Part shown: positions 48,779-57,331 of the stretch, piece by piece
Layout of the letters: the number at the start of each line of letters is the position of its first letter
How positions within the stretch are numbered: the stretch's first letter is position 1
Source: Comamonadaceae bacterium
Lineage (GTDB): Bacteria > Pseudomonadota > Gammaproteobacteria > Burkholderiales > Burkholderiaceae_C
DNA: 64,000 bases
Direction of reading: 5' to 3'
Assembly (NCBI GenBank): GCA_027488255.1
Contig: JAIYBZ010000035.1
Location: 62,001 to 126,000 of the forward strand
Position numbers and translations under genes: made by a program
The notes under the pieces: model-generated
Databases searched by the model: none
What the model was told of the DNA's origin: nothing
The model's input: only the letters and a program-made list of their open reading frames with translations

Positions 48779-50298
48779 GGTTTTCTCACCTTGTTTGTTT
48801 TTTGTGGTTTTTCATCCCCGTTGCGCGTGGATGGTAGCAGTTTGATGACCGATTCCGTGCGGGTGCTGGTGGGCAAATCGAGGCGGGTGATGTAGGCCTT
48901 GGCACGCTCTTCGGCGCGGAATGGGCCGGTCACCACGATGAATTCAGCGGGGTCTTTTGGCGACTTGAAAAACGGGATGACCCGCGCCTGGTTGAGCCAA
49001 GCTTGGTCGCGGATTAGCTTTTGCGCCGCCCCGGCCGTGGTGAAGGTGCCATGCAGCACGACAAAGCTGTCTTTGGGCAACTCGGATAACCACTTCTGGC
49101 CTTTCACCGCGATGTCGGGCAACTCGGTCACGATCTCGGCCTCTTTCACCGCCACTTCGGGCTTGGCCACTGCCGCTGGGGCGGTTGTGGCGGCAGTCGT
49201 TCCTGCCGCGCTATTGGCGGCAGGGGATGTGGCAGCATTGGTTGGCGCATTTGTAGCCGGGGTGGCTGCTGGTGTGGCCGCCGGTGTAGCCGCTGTTGTG
49301 CCCGCGGTTGTTGCCGCGGTTGTGGCTGGCGAAGATGCAGCCGCAGCCGCAGCCGCAGAAGGGGCATCGGCGGCGGGGGAGGCTGCAGGTGCGGTTTCGG
49401 CGGCAGGGGTTGTGGCGGGGGCGGGTGTCGCCGGTGCGGGCTCGGGTTTTTCAGCACGCGCAGGCGGTGCCTTGCGTGGCGGGAAGACCCAGTCCACGGC
49501 TTGGTCGGCCAAGTCGGCAAAGGCCTTCGGTTGCAGCCACGCCGTGACGCCCACCGACAGGCCCAACATCAGCACCAGCGCCAGCACCCATTTGCCAAAA
49601 TTGCTTTTGCGTGTCGAGCCGCTTGTGTCGTCATCGTCTTCTTCCCAGTGACGCACATCCGGGTCGAGGTCCACCTTGATGTCGGTCAAGGCGGGTGGCG
49701 AGTTCAATTGCATTTTTTCGATCAGCAGCTGCACCGCTTGCCGGCCGTCTTCAGACGAAGCCTGCTGCAATGTCTGCTCGGCTTGCTCCAAGGAAGGCAG
49801 CTCCATGTCCCAACGCACGATGCGGCGGTTTTGCGTGTCCATGTTGTTCATGGGGTGGGTTTTGCCCGACAACATCAACACCGCACACACCTTGGCACCG
49901 GGGAAATGCTGCAGCAAGCGGGTCAGCAATTGCAGCTCGTTTTCGGTCAGCGCGTTGGCATCGTGCACCACCCAAATTTTTTCAGGCGTGCCGCCTTCGG
50001 GGCTTTGGGTGGCCTTGTCGATCGACAAATTGGCCAGCACTTCGTTGAAGCGGGTCACCAAGGCTTCGCTGTTCGAGGGGAAAAACACCTCCACCGACGT
50101 GCGCGGCGCCAAGCTGCGCAAACGCGCAATCAGTTGCCCACCGTAATGCGACAACAGCGCCGAGGACGGGCAATACAGCATCAGGCTCTTGCCTTCGTTG
50201 ACCAGACTGTGCGCACAAGACTCCATGCGCAGGCGGTCGGCCACCCGGAAAAAGAAATCGGGCTTGGAAAAAGCGTCAGAGGATGAGTAGGAAGTCAT
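48775..50298 (-). CDS. DamX-like SPOR-domain membrane protein
   Basis: A 507-residue protein. Residues 1-205 resemble a degenerate AAA/ExeA-type domain: no clear Walker A (only VNEGKSLMLYC), a Walker-B-like strand reading IWVVHDANALTENELQLLTR. An acidic stretch (EEDDDDTSG) precedes a TM at about 234-254, then a long Ala/Pro/Thr linker (about 265-395) and a C-terminal SPOR-type domain (FVVLHGTFTTAGAAQKLIRD; EFIVVTGPFRAEERAKAYIT). SPOR domains bind denuded glycan at division sites and poles. The layout matches DamX. It starts 5 bases after the flhB stop and heads a three-gene tail of the export operon. Confidence 0.82.
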   Translation of the reverse strand: MTSYSSSDAFSKPDFFFRVADRLRMESCAHSLVNEGKSLMLYCPSSALLSHYGGQLIARLRSLAPRTSVEVFFPSNSEALVTRFNEVLANLSIDKATQSPEGGTPEKIWVVHDANALTENELQLLTRLLQHFPGAKVCAVLMLSGKTHPMNNMDTQNRRIVRWDMELPSLEQAEQTLQQASSEDGRQAVQLLIEKMQLNSPPALTDIKVDLDPDVRHWEEDDDDTSGSTRKSNFGKWVLALVLMLGLSVGVTAWLQPKAFADLADQAVDWVFPPRKAPPARAEKPEPAPATPAPATTPAAETAPAASPAADAPSAAAAAAASSPATTAATTAGTTAATPAATPAATPATNAPTNAATSPAANSAAGTTAATTAPAAVAKPEVAVKEAEIVTELPDIAVKGQKWLSELPKDSFVVLHGTFTTAGAAQKLIRDQAWLNQARVIPFFKSPKDPAEFIVVTGPFRAEERAKAYITRLDLPTSTRTESVIKLLPSTRNGDEKPQKTNKVRKP

Positions 50299-50303
50299 GA
50301 AGT

Positions 50304-51455
50304 TCAGGGGCCAGTTTGCAGCTTGCCATCCGCGTTAAAGAGCATGGAGGAGGGGACCTTGGGGTAAGGCCGTGCCATGGGTTCGACCCCGGGCCGCACT
50401 TGCGCCAGGCTGAACACATAGGCAATGACTTGCGCCACCGCAAAGTACAAAGACTCGGGCACCGGGTGGTCGAGTTTGGTGGTGAAGTAGAGGGCACGGG
50501 CCAAAGGCGCGGCCTGGAAAATCTCGACGCCGTGGGCTTTGGCTTCTTCGCGGATGCGGGCGGCCAGCTGGTCACTGCCTTTGGCCAACAAAATGGGCGC
50601 GCCATCCGAGGTGGGGTCGTAAGACAAGGCCACCGCAAAGTGCTCGGGGTTGGTGATGACCACGTCGGCTTCTTTGACCTTTTGCATCATCCGCGAGTTG
50701 GCCATTTCTCTCTGGCGGCGGCGAATTTGCTGCTTGACTTCGGGCTGACCCTCCGAGTCTTTCATCTCGTCTTTGATCTCTTGCTTGGTCATTTTCATGC
50801 GCTTCATGAACGCATAACGCTGGTAAGGCGCATCGATCAAGGCAATGAAGACCAAGCACAGCGCCAACCACAGCACCGACTCGCCGATCATCTTGCCGGC
50901 CATGGCCATGGCGGGTTCCAGCGACATGCGGCCCATCAGCATGAGCTCGGACAAGTGGCGATTGATCAGCACCCACAAGACCACGGCGACCAAGGTGAAT
51001 TTGGCCAACGACTTGAGTAATTCCACCAAGGCGTGGGTGCCAAAAATACGCACCAGGCCACTGAAGGGGTTGATCTTGCTGGCTTTGGGTCGCACGCTGG
51101 CCCACGAGAACAAATAACCTCCCGTGAGGCCGCTGGCCAAAATGGCGGCAATCAAAGTGGCCGCAAAAACGGGGGTGATCAGCAAAAAGCCTTCGCCCAC
51201 TTGGTAGAAAAAAGTGCTGGGCAAGAGCTGCGGGTTGTCCAGCGTTTTGCGGTCAAAAACAAACCCGCTGGTGAAGAGTTGGCCGATGCGCGAGACCAAC
51301 CAGCCGCCCAAGATCATCAAGAGCGCCACGGCGGCCAAAGTCACGGCAGCCGCGGGCGTCTCGATAGAGCGCGCCACTTGGCCGTCTTCGCGCGCCTTGC
51401 TCAGGCGCCTGGCCGTCGGCTCTTCGCTTTTTTCTGCAGCGCTTTCTTCAGCCAT
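50304..51455 (-). CDS. flhB: Export gate switch protein FlhB
   Basis: A 383-residue inner-membrane protein with four TM helices (about 38-58, 90-112, 146-165, 190-210) and a cytoplasmic tail. It controls the change from hook to filament substrates by self-cleavage. The cleavage motif reads NPEH (VITNPEHFAVAL), where NPTH is the common form; the cleaving Asn-Pro pair and the His are kept. SEEPTARRLSKAREDGQVAR at the N-terminus is typical. Length is normal. It follows fliR and precedes the SPOR gene. Confidence 0.97.
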   Translation of the reverse strand: MAEESAAEKSEEPTARRLSKAREDGQVARSIETPAAAVTLAAVALLMILGGWLVSRIGQLFTSGFVFDRKTLDNPQLLPSTFFYQVGEGFLLITPVFAATLIAAILASGLTGGYLFSWASVRPKASKINPFSGLVRIFGTHALVELLKSLAKFTLVAVVLWVLINRHLSELMLMGRMSLEPAMAMAGKMIGESVLWLALCLVFIALIDAPYQRYAFMKRMKMTKQEIKDEMKDSEGQPEVKQQIRRRQREMANSRMMQKVKEADVVITNPEHFAVALSYDPTSDGAPILLAKGSDQLAARIREEAKAHGVEIFQAAPLARALYFTTKLDHPVPESLYFAVAQVIAYVFSLAQVRPGVEPMARPYPKVPSSMLFNADGKLQTGP

Positions 51456-51470
51456 AGTGACGGTTCCTGA

Positions 51471-52241
51471 TCAGGCGATGCCCAGCAGTTGGTTGACTTG
51501 CTGCAGGCCCTGAAGCCACAGCCACTGAATGCGCGCGCCCATGCTGGGCAAGCTCATGATCATGATCGCAAAGCCCGCCAATAAAAGTGCGGGAAAGCCG
51601 ACACTGAAAATGTTCAAAGCCGGTGCCGCGCGGGTGGTGATGCCCAGCCCCATGTTGATGAACAGCATGGTCACGACCACCGGCAGGGCGGTCAACAGAG
51701 CGCCCAAAAACATCATCGAGCTCCACGCCGCCAAGCCCGTCCAGGCACTGGCCGAGAGCAGGCTTTTGCCAATGGGCATGGTGGAAAAACTGTCGATCAC
51801 CATGCCAATCAGCAGCGCGTGTCCGCCCAAGCCAATGAAGATGAGGGTGGACAAAATAATCAAAAATTGCGACAGCACGGGCACGTTACCGGTGTTGGGA
51901 TCGATCAAGGTGGCCATCGACAAACCCACCGAGTTGGATATGGTTTGGCCGGCCACCAACACCGCGGCCACCACCACTTGCAAGGTCAGGCCCATCAGCA
52001 CGCCCAGCGTGATTTGGTTGGCCATCTCCAGCAGGCCCATTCCCGACAAGGGGTCGATCACGGGCCAGTCGTAGAGGGGGTAGACCATCACGGTCAATGC
52101 CAGGCCAAACAAAATGCGGATGCGCACGTTGAGCGCGTTGAGCGAAAAAATAGGCGCCGTCATCAACAGCGCCGAGATACGCAGCATGGGCCACATCAGC
52201 TTGTAGAAATGGTCCATCAAGGTGGCCAGTTCAATGTTCAT
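51471..52241 (-). CDS. fliR: Export gate protein FliR
   Basis: A 256-residue polytopic inner-membrane protein. It shows a run of about six TM helices, with MLRISALLMTAPIFSLNALN, VRIRILFGLALTVMVYPLYD and LLALPVVVTML-type segments typical of FliR in the FliPQR gate. Length is normal. It lies between fliQ and flhB. Confidence 0.97.
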   Translation of the reverse strand: MNIELATLMDHFYKLMWPMLRISALLMTAPIFSLNALNVRIRILFGLALTVMVYPLYDWPVIDPLSGMGLLEMANQITLGVLMGLTLQVVVAAVLVAGQTISNSVGLSMATLIDPNTGNVPVLSQFLIILSTLIFIGLGGHALLIGMVIDSFSTMPIGKSLLSASAWTGLAAWSSMMFLGALLTALPVVVTMLFINMGLGITTRAAPALNIFSVGFPALLLAGFAIMIMSLPSMGARIQWLWLQGLQQVNQLLGIA

Positions 52242-52265
52242 GGTGCTGCTGCGCCTGCACTGGAT

Positions 52266-52535
52266 TTACTGAAAGAGCCCGGGAATGCGCATGAAAACGC
52301 TTCGCGTGTACTCGACCAACATGTTGATTTGCCAGCCCCCCACGATCGCCAAAGTCACGGCCAAGGCGGCCACTTTGGGGATGAAACTCAGGGTGGCTTC
52401 GTTGACCGATGTCGCGGCTTGCAAAATACCAATCACCAAGCCCACCAACAGGGCCACGCCCAGCAGGGGGGCCGAGATCAGCACCGTCATCCAAAGGGCT
52501 TGCCGGCCCAGTTCCACAACCATTGAGGTGTCCAT
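52266..52535 (-). CDS. fliQ: Export gate protein FliQ
   Basis: An 89-residue protein with two TM helices (ALWMTVLISAPLLGVALLVG; VAALAVTLAIVGGWQINMLV), the linker LQAATSVNEATLSFIPKV being the family hallmark. ATG 52535 follows AAGGAAC; an upstream start would add nine unlikely residues. Confidence 0.98.
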   Translation of the reverse strand: MDTSMVVELGRQALWMTVLISAPLLGVALLVGLVIGILQAATSVNEATLSFIPKVAALAVTLAIVGGWQINMLVEYTRSVFMRIPGLFQ

Positions 52536-52548
52536 GGGAGTTCCTTTT

Positions 52549-53307
52549 TTAGGGCATGACAAAGCTGTTGGCCAACGAGCCCAAGATCAGGCCCCAACCG
52601 TCCACCAGCACAAACAGCATGAGCTTGAAGGGCATCGAAATCATCATGGGCGACAACATCATCATGCCCATCGACATCAAGACGCTGGCCACAATCAGAT
52701 CGATCACGACAAAGGGGATGTAGATCAAAAAGCCGATGGTGAATGCGCTTTTGAGTTCAGAGGTGATGAAGGCCGGCACCAGCGTGGTGAAGGGCACGGC
52801 ATCGGGCGTGGCGGGCACGCCTTGTTTGCTCATTTGCATGAACAGGCCAATGTCTTCTTCGCGGGTTTGCATCATCATGAATTTGCGCAAGGGCGCCTCG
52901 GCGGCGGCCAAGGCTTTGTCAAAGCCCAAGTCGTTTTGCAAATAGGGCAGCAGGGCGTTGGTGTGGATGTCTTGCAGCACCGGCGCCATGATGAAAAAGC
53001 TGAGAAAAATGGCCAAGCCCACCAACACCAAGTTGGGCGGCGTTTGGCCTGTGCCCAGGGCTTGGCGCAAGATCGACAAGACGATGATGATGCGCACAAA
53101 CGAGGTCATCATCAGCACAATCGAGGGCAGCAAAGTCAGCGTGGTCATCAAGGCCAGCAGTTGCAGCGTCATGCTGTACTGCGTGCCCTTCGAGCCGCCG
53201 GTGACATTGATCAGGGGCACCCCTTGCGCCCAAATCTCCAGAGGCAAAGCGAGCGCCAAGGCCATCAGGCCCAAGCCCAGCCATTTGCGGTTGATCCGGT
53301 TAAACAC
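52549..53307 (-). CDS. fliP: Export gate protein FliP
   Basis: A 252-residue protein with a cleavable signal sequence (LMALALALPLEIWAQ) and four TM helices. Classic FliP stretches are LLTLLPSIVLMMTSFVRIII-type sequence, ILRQALGTGQTPPNLVLVGL, TREEDIGLFMQM and VLMSMGMMMLSPMMISMPFK. It forms the core of the secretion pore with FliQ and FliR. It overlaps fliO by 8 bases. Confidence 0.98.
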   Translation of the reverse strand: MFNRINRKWLGLGLMALALALPLEIWAQGVPLINVTGGSKGTQYSMTLQLLALMTTLTLLPSIVLMMTSFVRIIIVLSILRQALGTGQTPPNLVLVGLAIFLSFFIMAPVLQDIHTNALLPYLQNDLGFDKALAAAEAPLRKFMMMQTREEDIGLFMQMSKQGVPATPDAVPFTTLVPAFITSELKSAFTIGFLIYIPFVVIDLIVASVLMSMGMMMLSPMMISMPFKLMLFVLVDGWGLILGSLANSFVMP

Positions 53308-53638
53308 GTTCCAATTCCTCTTTGAAGCCGGTGGCTGGAGTGACGGGCGTGACGAGCGTGGCGAGGGTGTTGGGAGGCACCAGCGTGCCTTCTTCCGTCA
53401 GCGTCATCAAGGGGGTGATGGCGGTGGGGGTGATGCCCACCACCAGTTGTTGGGTGCCGATTTGAATCAAGGCAATTTTTTGCCTCGGTGCCAGTGACAA
53501 CGATTCCAAAACGGCCATTTTTCGGTCGGCGCTGGGGCCTTGCAGACGGGCCTGCATTTTCTTGAGGGCCCAAAGCAGGCCCCCCAAAAGACCAAAAACC
53601 AGCACGAGGCTGGCAATGAGTCTGAGAAGTTCCATCAT
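53300..53638 (-). CDS. fliO: FliO, assembly factor for the FliP gate
   Basis: About 112 residues, with one TM at the N-terminus (LIASLVLVFGLLGGLLWALK) and a cytoplasmic beta-rich domain (MAVLESLSLAPRQKIALIQI; GTQQLVVGIT). FliO stabilises FliP during gate assembly. ATG 53638 lies 6 bases after GGAG; the ATG at 53650 is an alternative. Position between fliN and fliP supports the call. Confidence 0.93.
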   Translation of the reverse strand: MMELLRLIASLVLVFGLLGGLLWALKKMQARLQGPSADRKMAVLESLSLAPRQKIALIQIGTQQLVVGITPTAITPLMTLTEEGTLVPPNTLATLVTPVTPATGFKEELERV

Positions 53639-53661
53639 GTGGGGCTCCATGGGCTTGGCCC

Positions 53662-53961
53662 TTAAAGGTTTCGCATGCGTTCAGAGGCCGGCGCGACGCG
53701 CGTCAGGCGAATGCCGTAGCGTTCATTCACCAGCACAATTTCGCCTTGCGCCACCACGGTGTCGTTGACCAGCAAGTCCAGCGGTTCGCCGGCAATGTGG
53801 TCCAGCTCGACCACGCTGCCTTGGGTCAGGCGCATCAGGTCGCGGATTTTGATCATGGCACGACCCACTTCCACGGTCATGGTGACCGAGATGTTTTGCA
53901 ACACTTCGGGGTCGATCTGGCTGGATGCAAAACCATCCGTGTTCATGTTGGCTTCAGTCAT
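53662..53961 (-). CDS. fliN: Motor switch protein FliN
   Basis: A 99-residue C-ring protein with a complete SpoA domain: SVTMTVEVGRAMIKIRDLMR, GSVVELDHIAGEPLDLLVND, GEIVLVNERYGIRLTRV. The N-terminal extension is shorter than in enteric FliN (137 aa). AAGGA precedes the ATG. Confidence 0.98.
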   Translation of the reverse strand: MTEANMNTDGFASSQIDPEVLQNISVTMTVEVGRAMIKIRDLMRLTQGSVVELDHIAGEPLDLLVNDTVVAQGEIVLVNERYGIRLTRVAPASERMRNL

Positions 53962-53976
53962 CGCATTTTTCCTTCA

Positions 53977-54966
53977 TCATTCTTTGTCAGGGATCACCGA
54001 GCGTTCAATTTGAACCGCCACCTGGGTCCCCAAAGTGCCCACCTGCACATCAAAGGCAGGCAAACCGTTGACCAACATGCGGGCCAACTCGGGTTTTTTG
54101 AAAAACAGCACGTCGTCTTCTTGCATGTTTTGAATGTCGCCCAGCGTGATGTCCAACTGGCCGAGCATCACTTTGAGTTCCACTTCAGACGACTCGGCGG
54201 CCACTTGCAGGTCTTGGCGCCATTGCTTTTCAGATTCTTCGTTGCCGTCGCCACTTTGCACACGGCCACGCAACAGTTCGCGCACGGGCTTGAGCGAAGA
54301 GTAGGGGTACACCAAGTCCAAGAAACCTTGCGACTGGGCGGCGCCTTCCACTTCGAAACGGGTCAAGATGACCAAATCGTTTTCGTCCGCGATTTGGGCA
54401 AACTGGGGGTTGATCTCGGAGCTGACCAACTCAAACTCGAGCTGCATCACGGGGGCCCAGGCTTCTTGCAAAGAGCGGAAAAACACATCCAAAATCATTT
54501 TGATGATTCGGGACTCGGTGGGTGTGAACAAACGGCCGGCAGGCAATTGCCCAATGCCGTGGCCAAAGCCACCAAAAAAACTGTCCAGCGAGCTGAAGAC
54601 CACCGCGGGGTCGATCACCACAATCGAGAAGCCGCGCAAGGGATTGGCGCGCACCACGTTGACCGAGAGTGGCGGTTTGAGGTCTTTTAAGTAATCGCCA
54701 AAACGCAAAATTTGCACGCGCGTCGGGTTGACGCGGGGGCTGCTGCGCAAAACTTCCAACAAGCCCAAACGAAACAAGCGGATGAACCGCTCGTTGATCA
54801 TGTCGATCGACGAAACGTTGACCCCCAAGCTGCTGTCTTCGCTGGCGAGGTCGTGCTTGCGGACGCGCGCGTTGGTGTTGAAACCCGTGTCGACGTCGAT
54901 CGAGCCGTCCTTGACGCCTTCGGCCAAGGCCGAAAGTTCGTCAGCGGTGAGCAGTGAGGTGGCCAT
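53977..54966 (-). CDS. fliM: Motor switch protein FliM
   Basis: A 329-residue C-ring protein. The N-terminus LLTADELSALAEGVKDGSID occupies the place of the CheY-binding peptide; the middle domain (MINERFIRLFRLGLLEVL; NPLRGFSIVVIDPAVVFSSL; the motif FGGFGHG) and the C-terminal SpoA domain follow. In most FliM the N-terminal peptide contains LSQxEIDALL; here the match is loose, so CheY binding may differ. Confidence 0.97.
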   Translation of the reverse strand: MATSLLTADELSALAEGVKDGSIDVDTGFNTNARVRKHDLASEDSSLGVNVSSIDMINERFIRLFRLGLLEVLRSSPRVNPTRVQILRFGDYLKDLKPPLSVNVVRANPLRGFSIVVIDPAVVFSSLDSFFGGFGHGIGQLPAGRLFTPTESRIIKMILDVFFRSLQEAWAPVMQLEFELVSSEINPQFAQIADENDLVILTRFEVEGAAQSQGFLDLVYPYSSLKPVRELLRGRVQSGDGNEESEKQWRQDLQVAAESSEVELKVMLGQLDITLGDIQNMQEDDVLFFKKPELARMLVNGLPAFDVQVGTLGTQVAVQIERSVIPDKE

Positions 54967-54992
54967 GTGTGTGAGAGTTGAGGATAGGGGGC

Positions 54993-55610
54993 TTACTGAA
55001 CCAAGAAATTGGTGAAATAAACCTCTTCAATGCCGCCGAAATCCTCGTATTTTTCAAGGAGCGTGTTCATGGCATCGCGGATGCGCTTGGCCAATTCAAC
55101 GCGAAAGTCAGGTTTGCTGATGTCGGCTTCCACCGTTTGGCGCATCACATCCATGATGGCGGAGCGAATGGCGAAATCATGCTTTTTGACGTTTTCGAAG
55201 ACCCGTTCATCATAGTGCGTCATGATGGCCAATTGCACATTCATCACTTTTCGCGAATTGCTCAGGTTAACCAGGAATTCACGATCAATTTGCATGTACG
55301 TGTATTCGAAGCGGGTCATTTCTGGCGAGTCTTTTTTCACCTTAGAAGGCAGTTCTTTGCAAGGCTTGCCCTTGCTGTCTTTGCCGTCTTTGCAATCCTT
55401 GGGCGGGAGTTTTCCGCCGGCTTCTGCAGCTTGCTCAATTTGTTGGTCAGCGTCCAAGACTTCTTTTTTGTTGAAGAAACCGGTGGCAAACAGCGTGCCC
55501 ACAACGGCAGCCACGAGCAACAAGATCACGGCCAAAACGAGGGCGATGATCTTCACCAAAGGACTTTTCGCCTTCGGTGCGCTTTCAACTTCTTGTGCTT
55601 CTTCAGCCAT
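54993..55610 (-). CDS. fliL: Stator-associated protein FliL
   Basis: A 205-residue inner-membrane protein. A short cytoplasmic N-terminus, TM at about 21-43 (LVKIIALVLAVILLLVAAVV), a Lys/Asp-rich linker with GKLPPKDCKDGKDSKGKPC that adds two Cys, and a periplasmic FliL domain (YTYMQIDREFLVNLSNSRKV). FliL supports stator function. It is longer than Salmonella FliL (155 aa) because of the linker. First of the fliL-to-flhB run; fliK lies upstream with a 44-base gap. Confidence 0.96.
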   Translation of the reverse strand: MAEEAQEVESAPKAKSPLVKIIALVLAVILLLVAAVVGTLFATGFFNKKEVLDADQQIEQAAEAGGKLPPKDCKDGKDSKGKPCKELPSKVKKDSPEMTRFEYTYMQIDREFLVNLSNSRKVMNVQLAIMTHYDERVFENVKKHDFAIRSAIMDVMRQTVEADISKPDFRVELAKRIRDAMNTLLEKYEDFGGIEEVYFTNFLVQ

Positions 55611-55654
55611 GGGTCACCTCTGTGAATTCAATTTAACGGGGTCAATCTGACCTT

Positions 55655-57130
55655 TTAAGCCAATACATCCCAACCGTCGGGACGCATTATCCGGGAGTGA
55701 GAGCTCCGAATTTCGGGTCCTGCGGTGTCCGCAGTGGCTTTTGTGCTGGATGGCTGCTGTTTTTGCTGCTGTGTCGGGTTCCCGCCAGCTTGACGTCCGC
55801 CATCACTGTTCACCCAGACACTAGCAACTGTCATGCCCGATTGTGTCAGGCTGTCTTTCAGTTTGTTGCTGCCCAGCGCGATCAGTTCCCGGGTGAGGGG
55901 GTTGTCTGTCTGGAAAACCGCGTCCAAACCGGCCGCGCTCATGTCCAAACTCACGTCCACTTGGCCCAATTGGGCCGGGTTCATGCGCAGTTGCAGCGAC
56001 CATTCGCCCTTGGCAATTTGTTGTTGCAAGCGCTCAGCCAAAGCTTGTCCCATCTTGTCCGCCAGCTGCTGGATGTGCTCGGCCCGCTGCTGGGGGTCGG
56101 CGCTGGGCAAAGCCGGGGTGGGGCTCAAGGTGGGCAGGCTGGCCGCCGATTTGCCGGCCGATTCGCCCGCCAGCAGGGGGTGGCTGTGGGGCAGTGCCGT
56201 CTCGGTGTCGAGGGTCAGCTCTTGGTTTTCCAGGGCCTGCAAGAGTTCAGGGCCAATTTCGAGCACCATTTCCTCGGTCTTCCCGGCCTGCGGGCCGTTC
56301 ACCGTGGTCATCAATTGGCTCCAGTTTTGGGCCACATCGGTGCCCTTCATGTTCATCAGGCGGGTGGTCAGCGAATGGGGCTGAACCGCCAAACGCAGTT
56401 GCATGGCGGTGGTGTCGTCCATGCGGGCCAGTTCATCCGGCGTGGGTTGCGTCTGGCCGATCACCAAATTTTGAATACTAAATGACCCTTCTTCGAGGGC
56501 GCTCAGGGTTTTGTCGGCGCTCAGGCTTTGTGCGCTGAGCAGGGCCATGGCGGCGTTTTGTGCGGCATTGAGGGGGGCATTTTGGCTGCCCAACGGGCCG
56601 CTTGCCGTGGGCGTCGCGCCCGGCGCAGCTTGCGCAGAAGCCAGTGCAGAGCCCGGGGGCGCGCCCAATGACCAGAGGGCAAAAAAGTCGTTCAGCGGCG
56701 GTGACACCATGGCCGTGCTGGCGGCATCGGTCGCCGCCGAGGGGCTGGCTTGTGGGCTTTGCGCCAGACCCGCCGGCGCTGATGAAAACCAGGCGGCCGG
56801 GCCAAACAAGGCCTGAATGGCGGTTTCGTTCAGACCTTGGTTGCGGGCAAACGCGGCCAGGCTGTCGTCACCCGGCATGGGGCTTGCTGGGGTGATGATC
56901 TCCAGTTGCATACCCGGTGTTTGGGCCGAAAACAGGGCCATTTCGGTTTTGCCTGAAGCCTCTGGGGCGGCAATATCTTGCCGCTCTTGGGGCGGAAGCA
57001 AACTCTGCAAGACGCCACTGAAGGCGTGACTGCCAGCGCCCGGGCCCGCACCGCTGGACGAGGGTTCGGTCCCCGTGGCGGGTGCTGACGCTGCAGAAAG
57101 CGGGTTGTTGGAGAGGGCAGAAAAGTCCAT
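55655..57130 (-). CDS. fliK: Hook-length control protein FliK
   Basis: A 491-residue secreted ruler. The N-terminal ~370 residues are Ala/Ser/Pro/Gln-rich and variable; the C-terminal domain is typical: WSLQLRMNPAQLGQVDVSLD, LTRELIALGSNKLKDSLTQS, GMTVASVWV. FliK measures the hook and triggers FlhB switching; a hook made of 975-residue FlgE implies a different relation of ruler to subunit. ATG 57130 (MDFSALSNNPLSAA) is chosen over a longer frame reaching into the flhA promoter region. It is divergent from flhA. Confidence 0.95.
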   Translation of the reverse strand: MDFSALSNNPLSAASAPATGTEPSSSGAGPGAGSHAFSGVLQSLLPPQERQDIAAPEASGKTEMALFSAQTPGMQLEIITPASPMPGDDSLAAFARNQGLNETAIQALFGPAAWFSSAPAGLAQSPQASPSAATDAASTAMVSPPLNDFFALWSLGAPPGSALASAQAAPGATPTASGPLGSQNAPLNAAQNAAMALLSAQSLSADKTLSALEEGSFSIQNLVIGQTQPTPDELARMDDTTAMQLRLAVQPHSLTTRLMNMKGTDVAQNWSQLMTTVNGPQAGKTEEMVLEIGPELLQALENQELTLDTETALPHSHPLLAGESAGKSAASLPTLSPTPALPSADPQQRAEHIQQLADKMGQALAERLQQQIAKGEWSLQLRMNPAQLGQVDVSLDMSAAGLDAVFQTDNPLTRELIALGSNKLKDSLTQSGMTVASVWVNSDGGRQAGGNPTQQQKQQPSSTKATADTAGPEIRSSHSRIMRPDGWDVLA

Positions 57131-57244
57131 GAGTGGCCTGTGTGGTGTGAGATCAGGAAAAAAGAGTTGCCAAGGACCATGCAAGAAGTGTGACCGGACA
57201 ACTCTTGCCGCTTGGGGGGATCTTGGGGGGGTGTCAGAACTTTT

Positions 57245-57260
57245 TGGCACAGAGATTGCT
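57245..57260 (+). promoter_or_regulatory. Sigma54 promoter for the flhA operon
   Basis: Reads TGGCACAGAGATTGCT, a near-perfect site, 71 bases before the flhA ATG. It likely drives flhA-flhF-flhG-fliA. Confidence 0.9.
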
Positions 57261-57275
57261 TTGAACCCTGTGTCG

Positions 57276-57291
57276 GCCCTTTTAAAGGGGC
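57276..57291 (+). promoter_or_regulatory. Hairpin with T-run in the flhA leader
   Basis: GCCCTTTTAAAGGGGC followed by ATTTTT, beginning right at the expected sigma54 start of transcription and 40 bases before flhA. It looks like an attenuator-type or 5'-stabilising hairpin. It resembles the palindrome in the flgP leader. The rest of the 201-base fliK-flhA gap shows nothing else clear. Confidence 0.45.
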
Positions 57292-57331
57292 ATTTTTCGG
57301 TTATTTACCCTCTTCAACCACGGACTCGCCC

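Noticed and set aside
57178..57193. Possible sigma54 site for fliK on the minus strand (GGTCACACTTCTTGCA)
   Set aside because: The -24 box lacks the correctly spaced GG (GGTCAC instead of TGGCAC), so it fails the key requirement although CAC and TTGCA are present.
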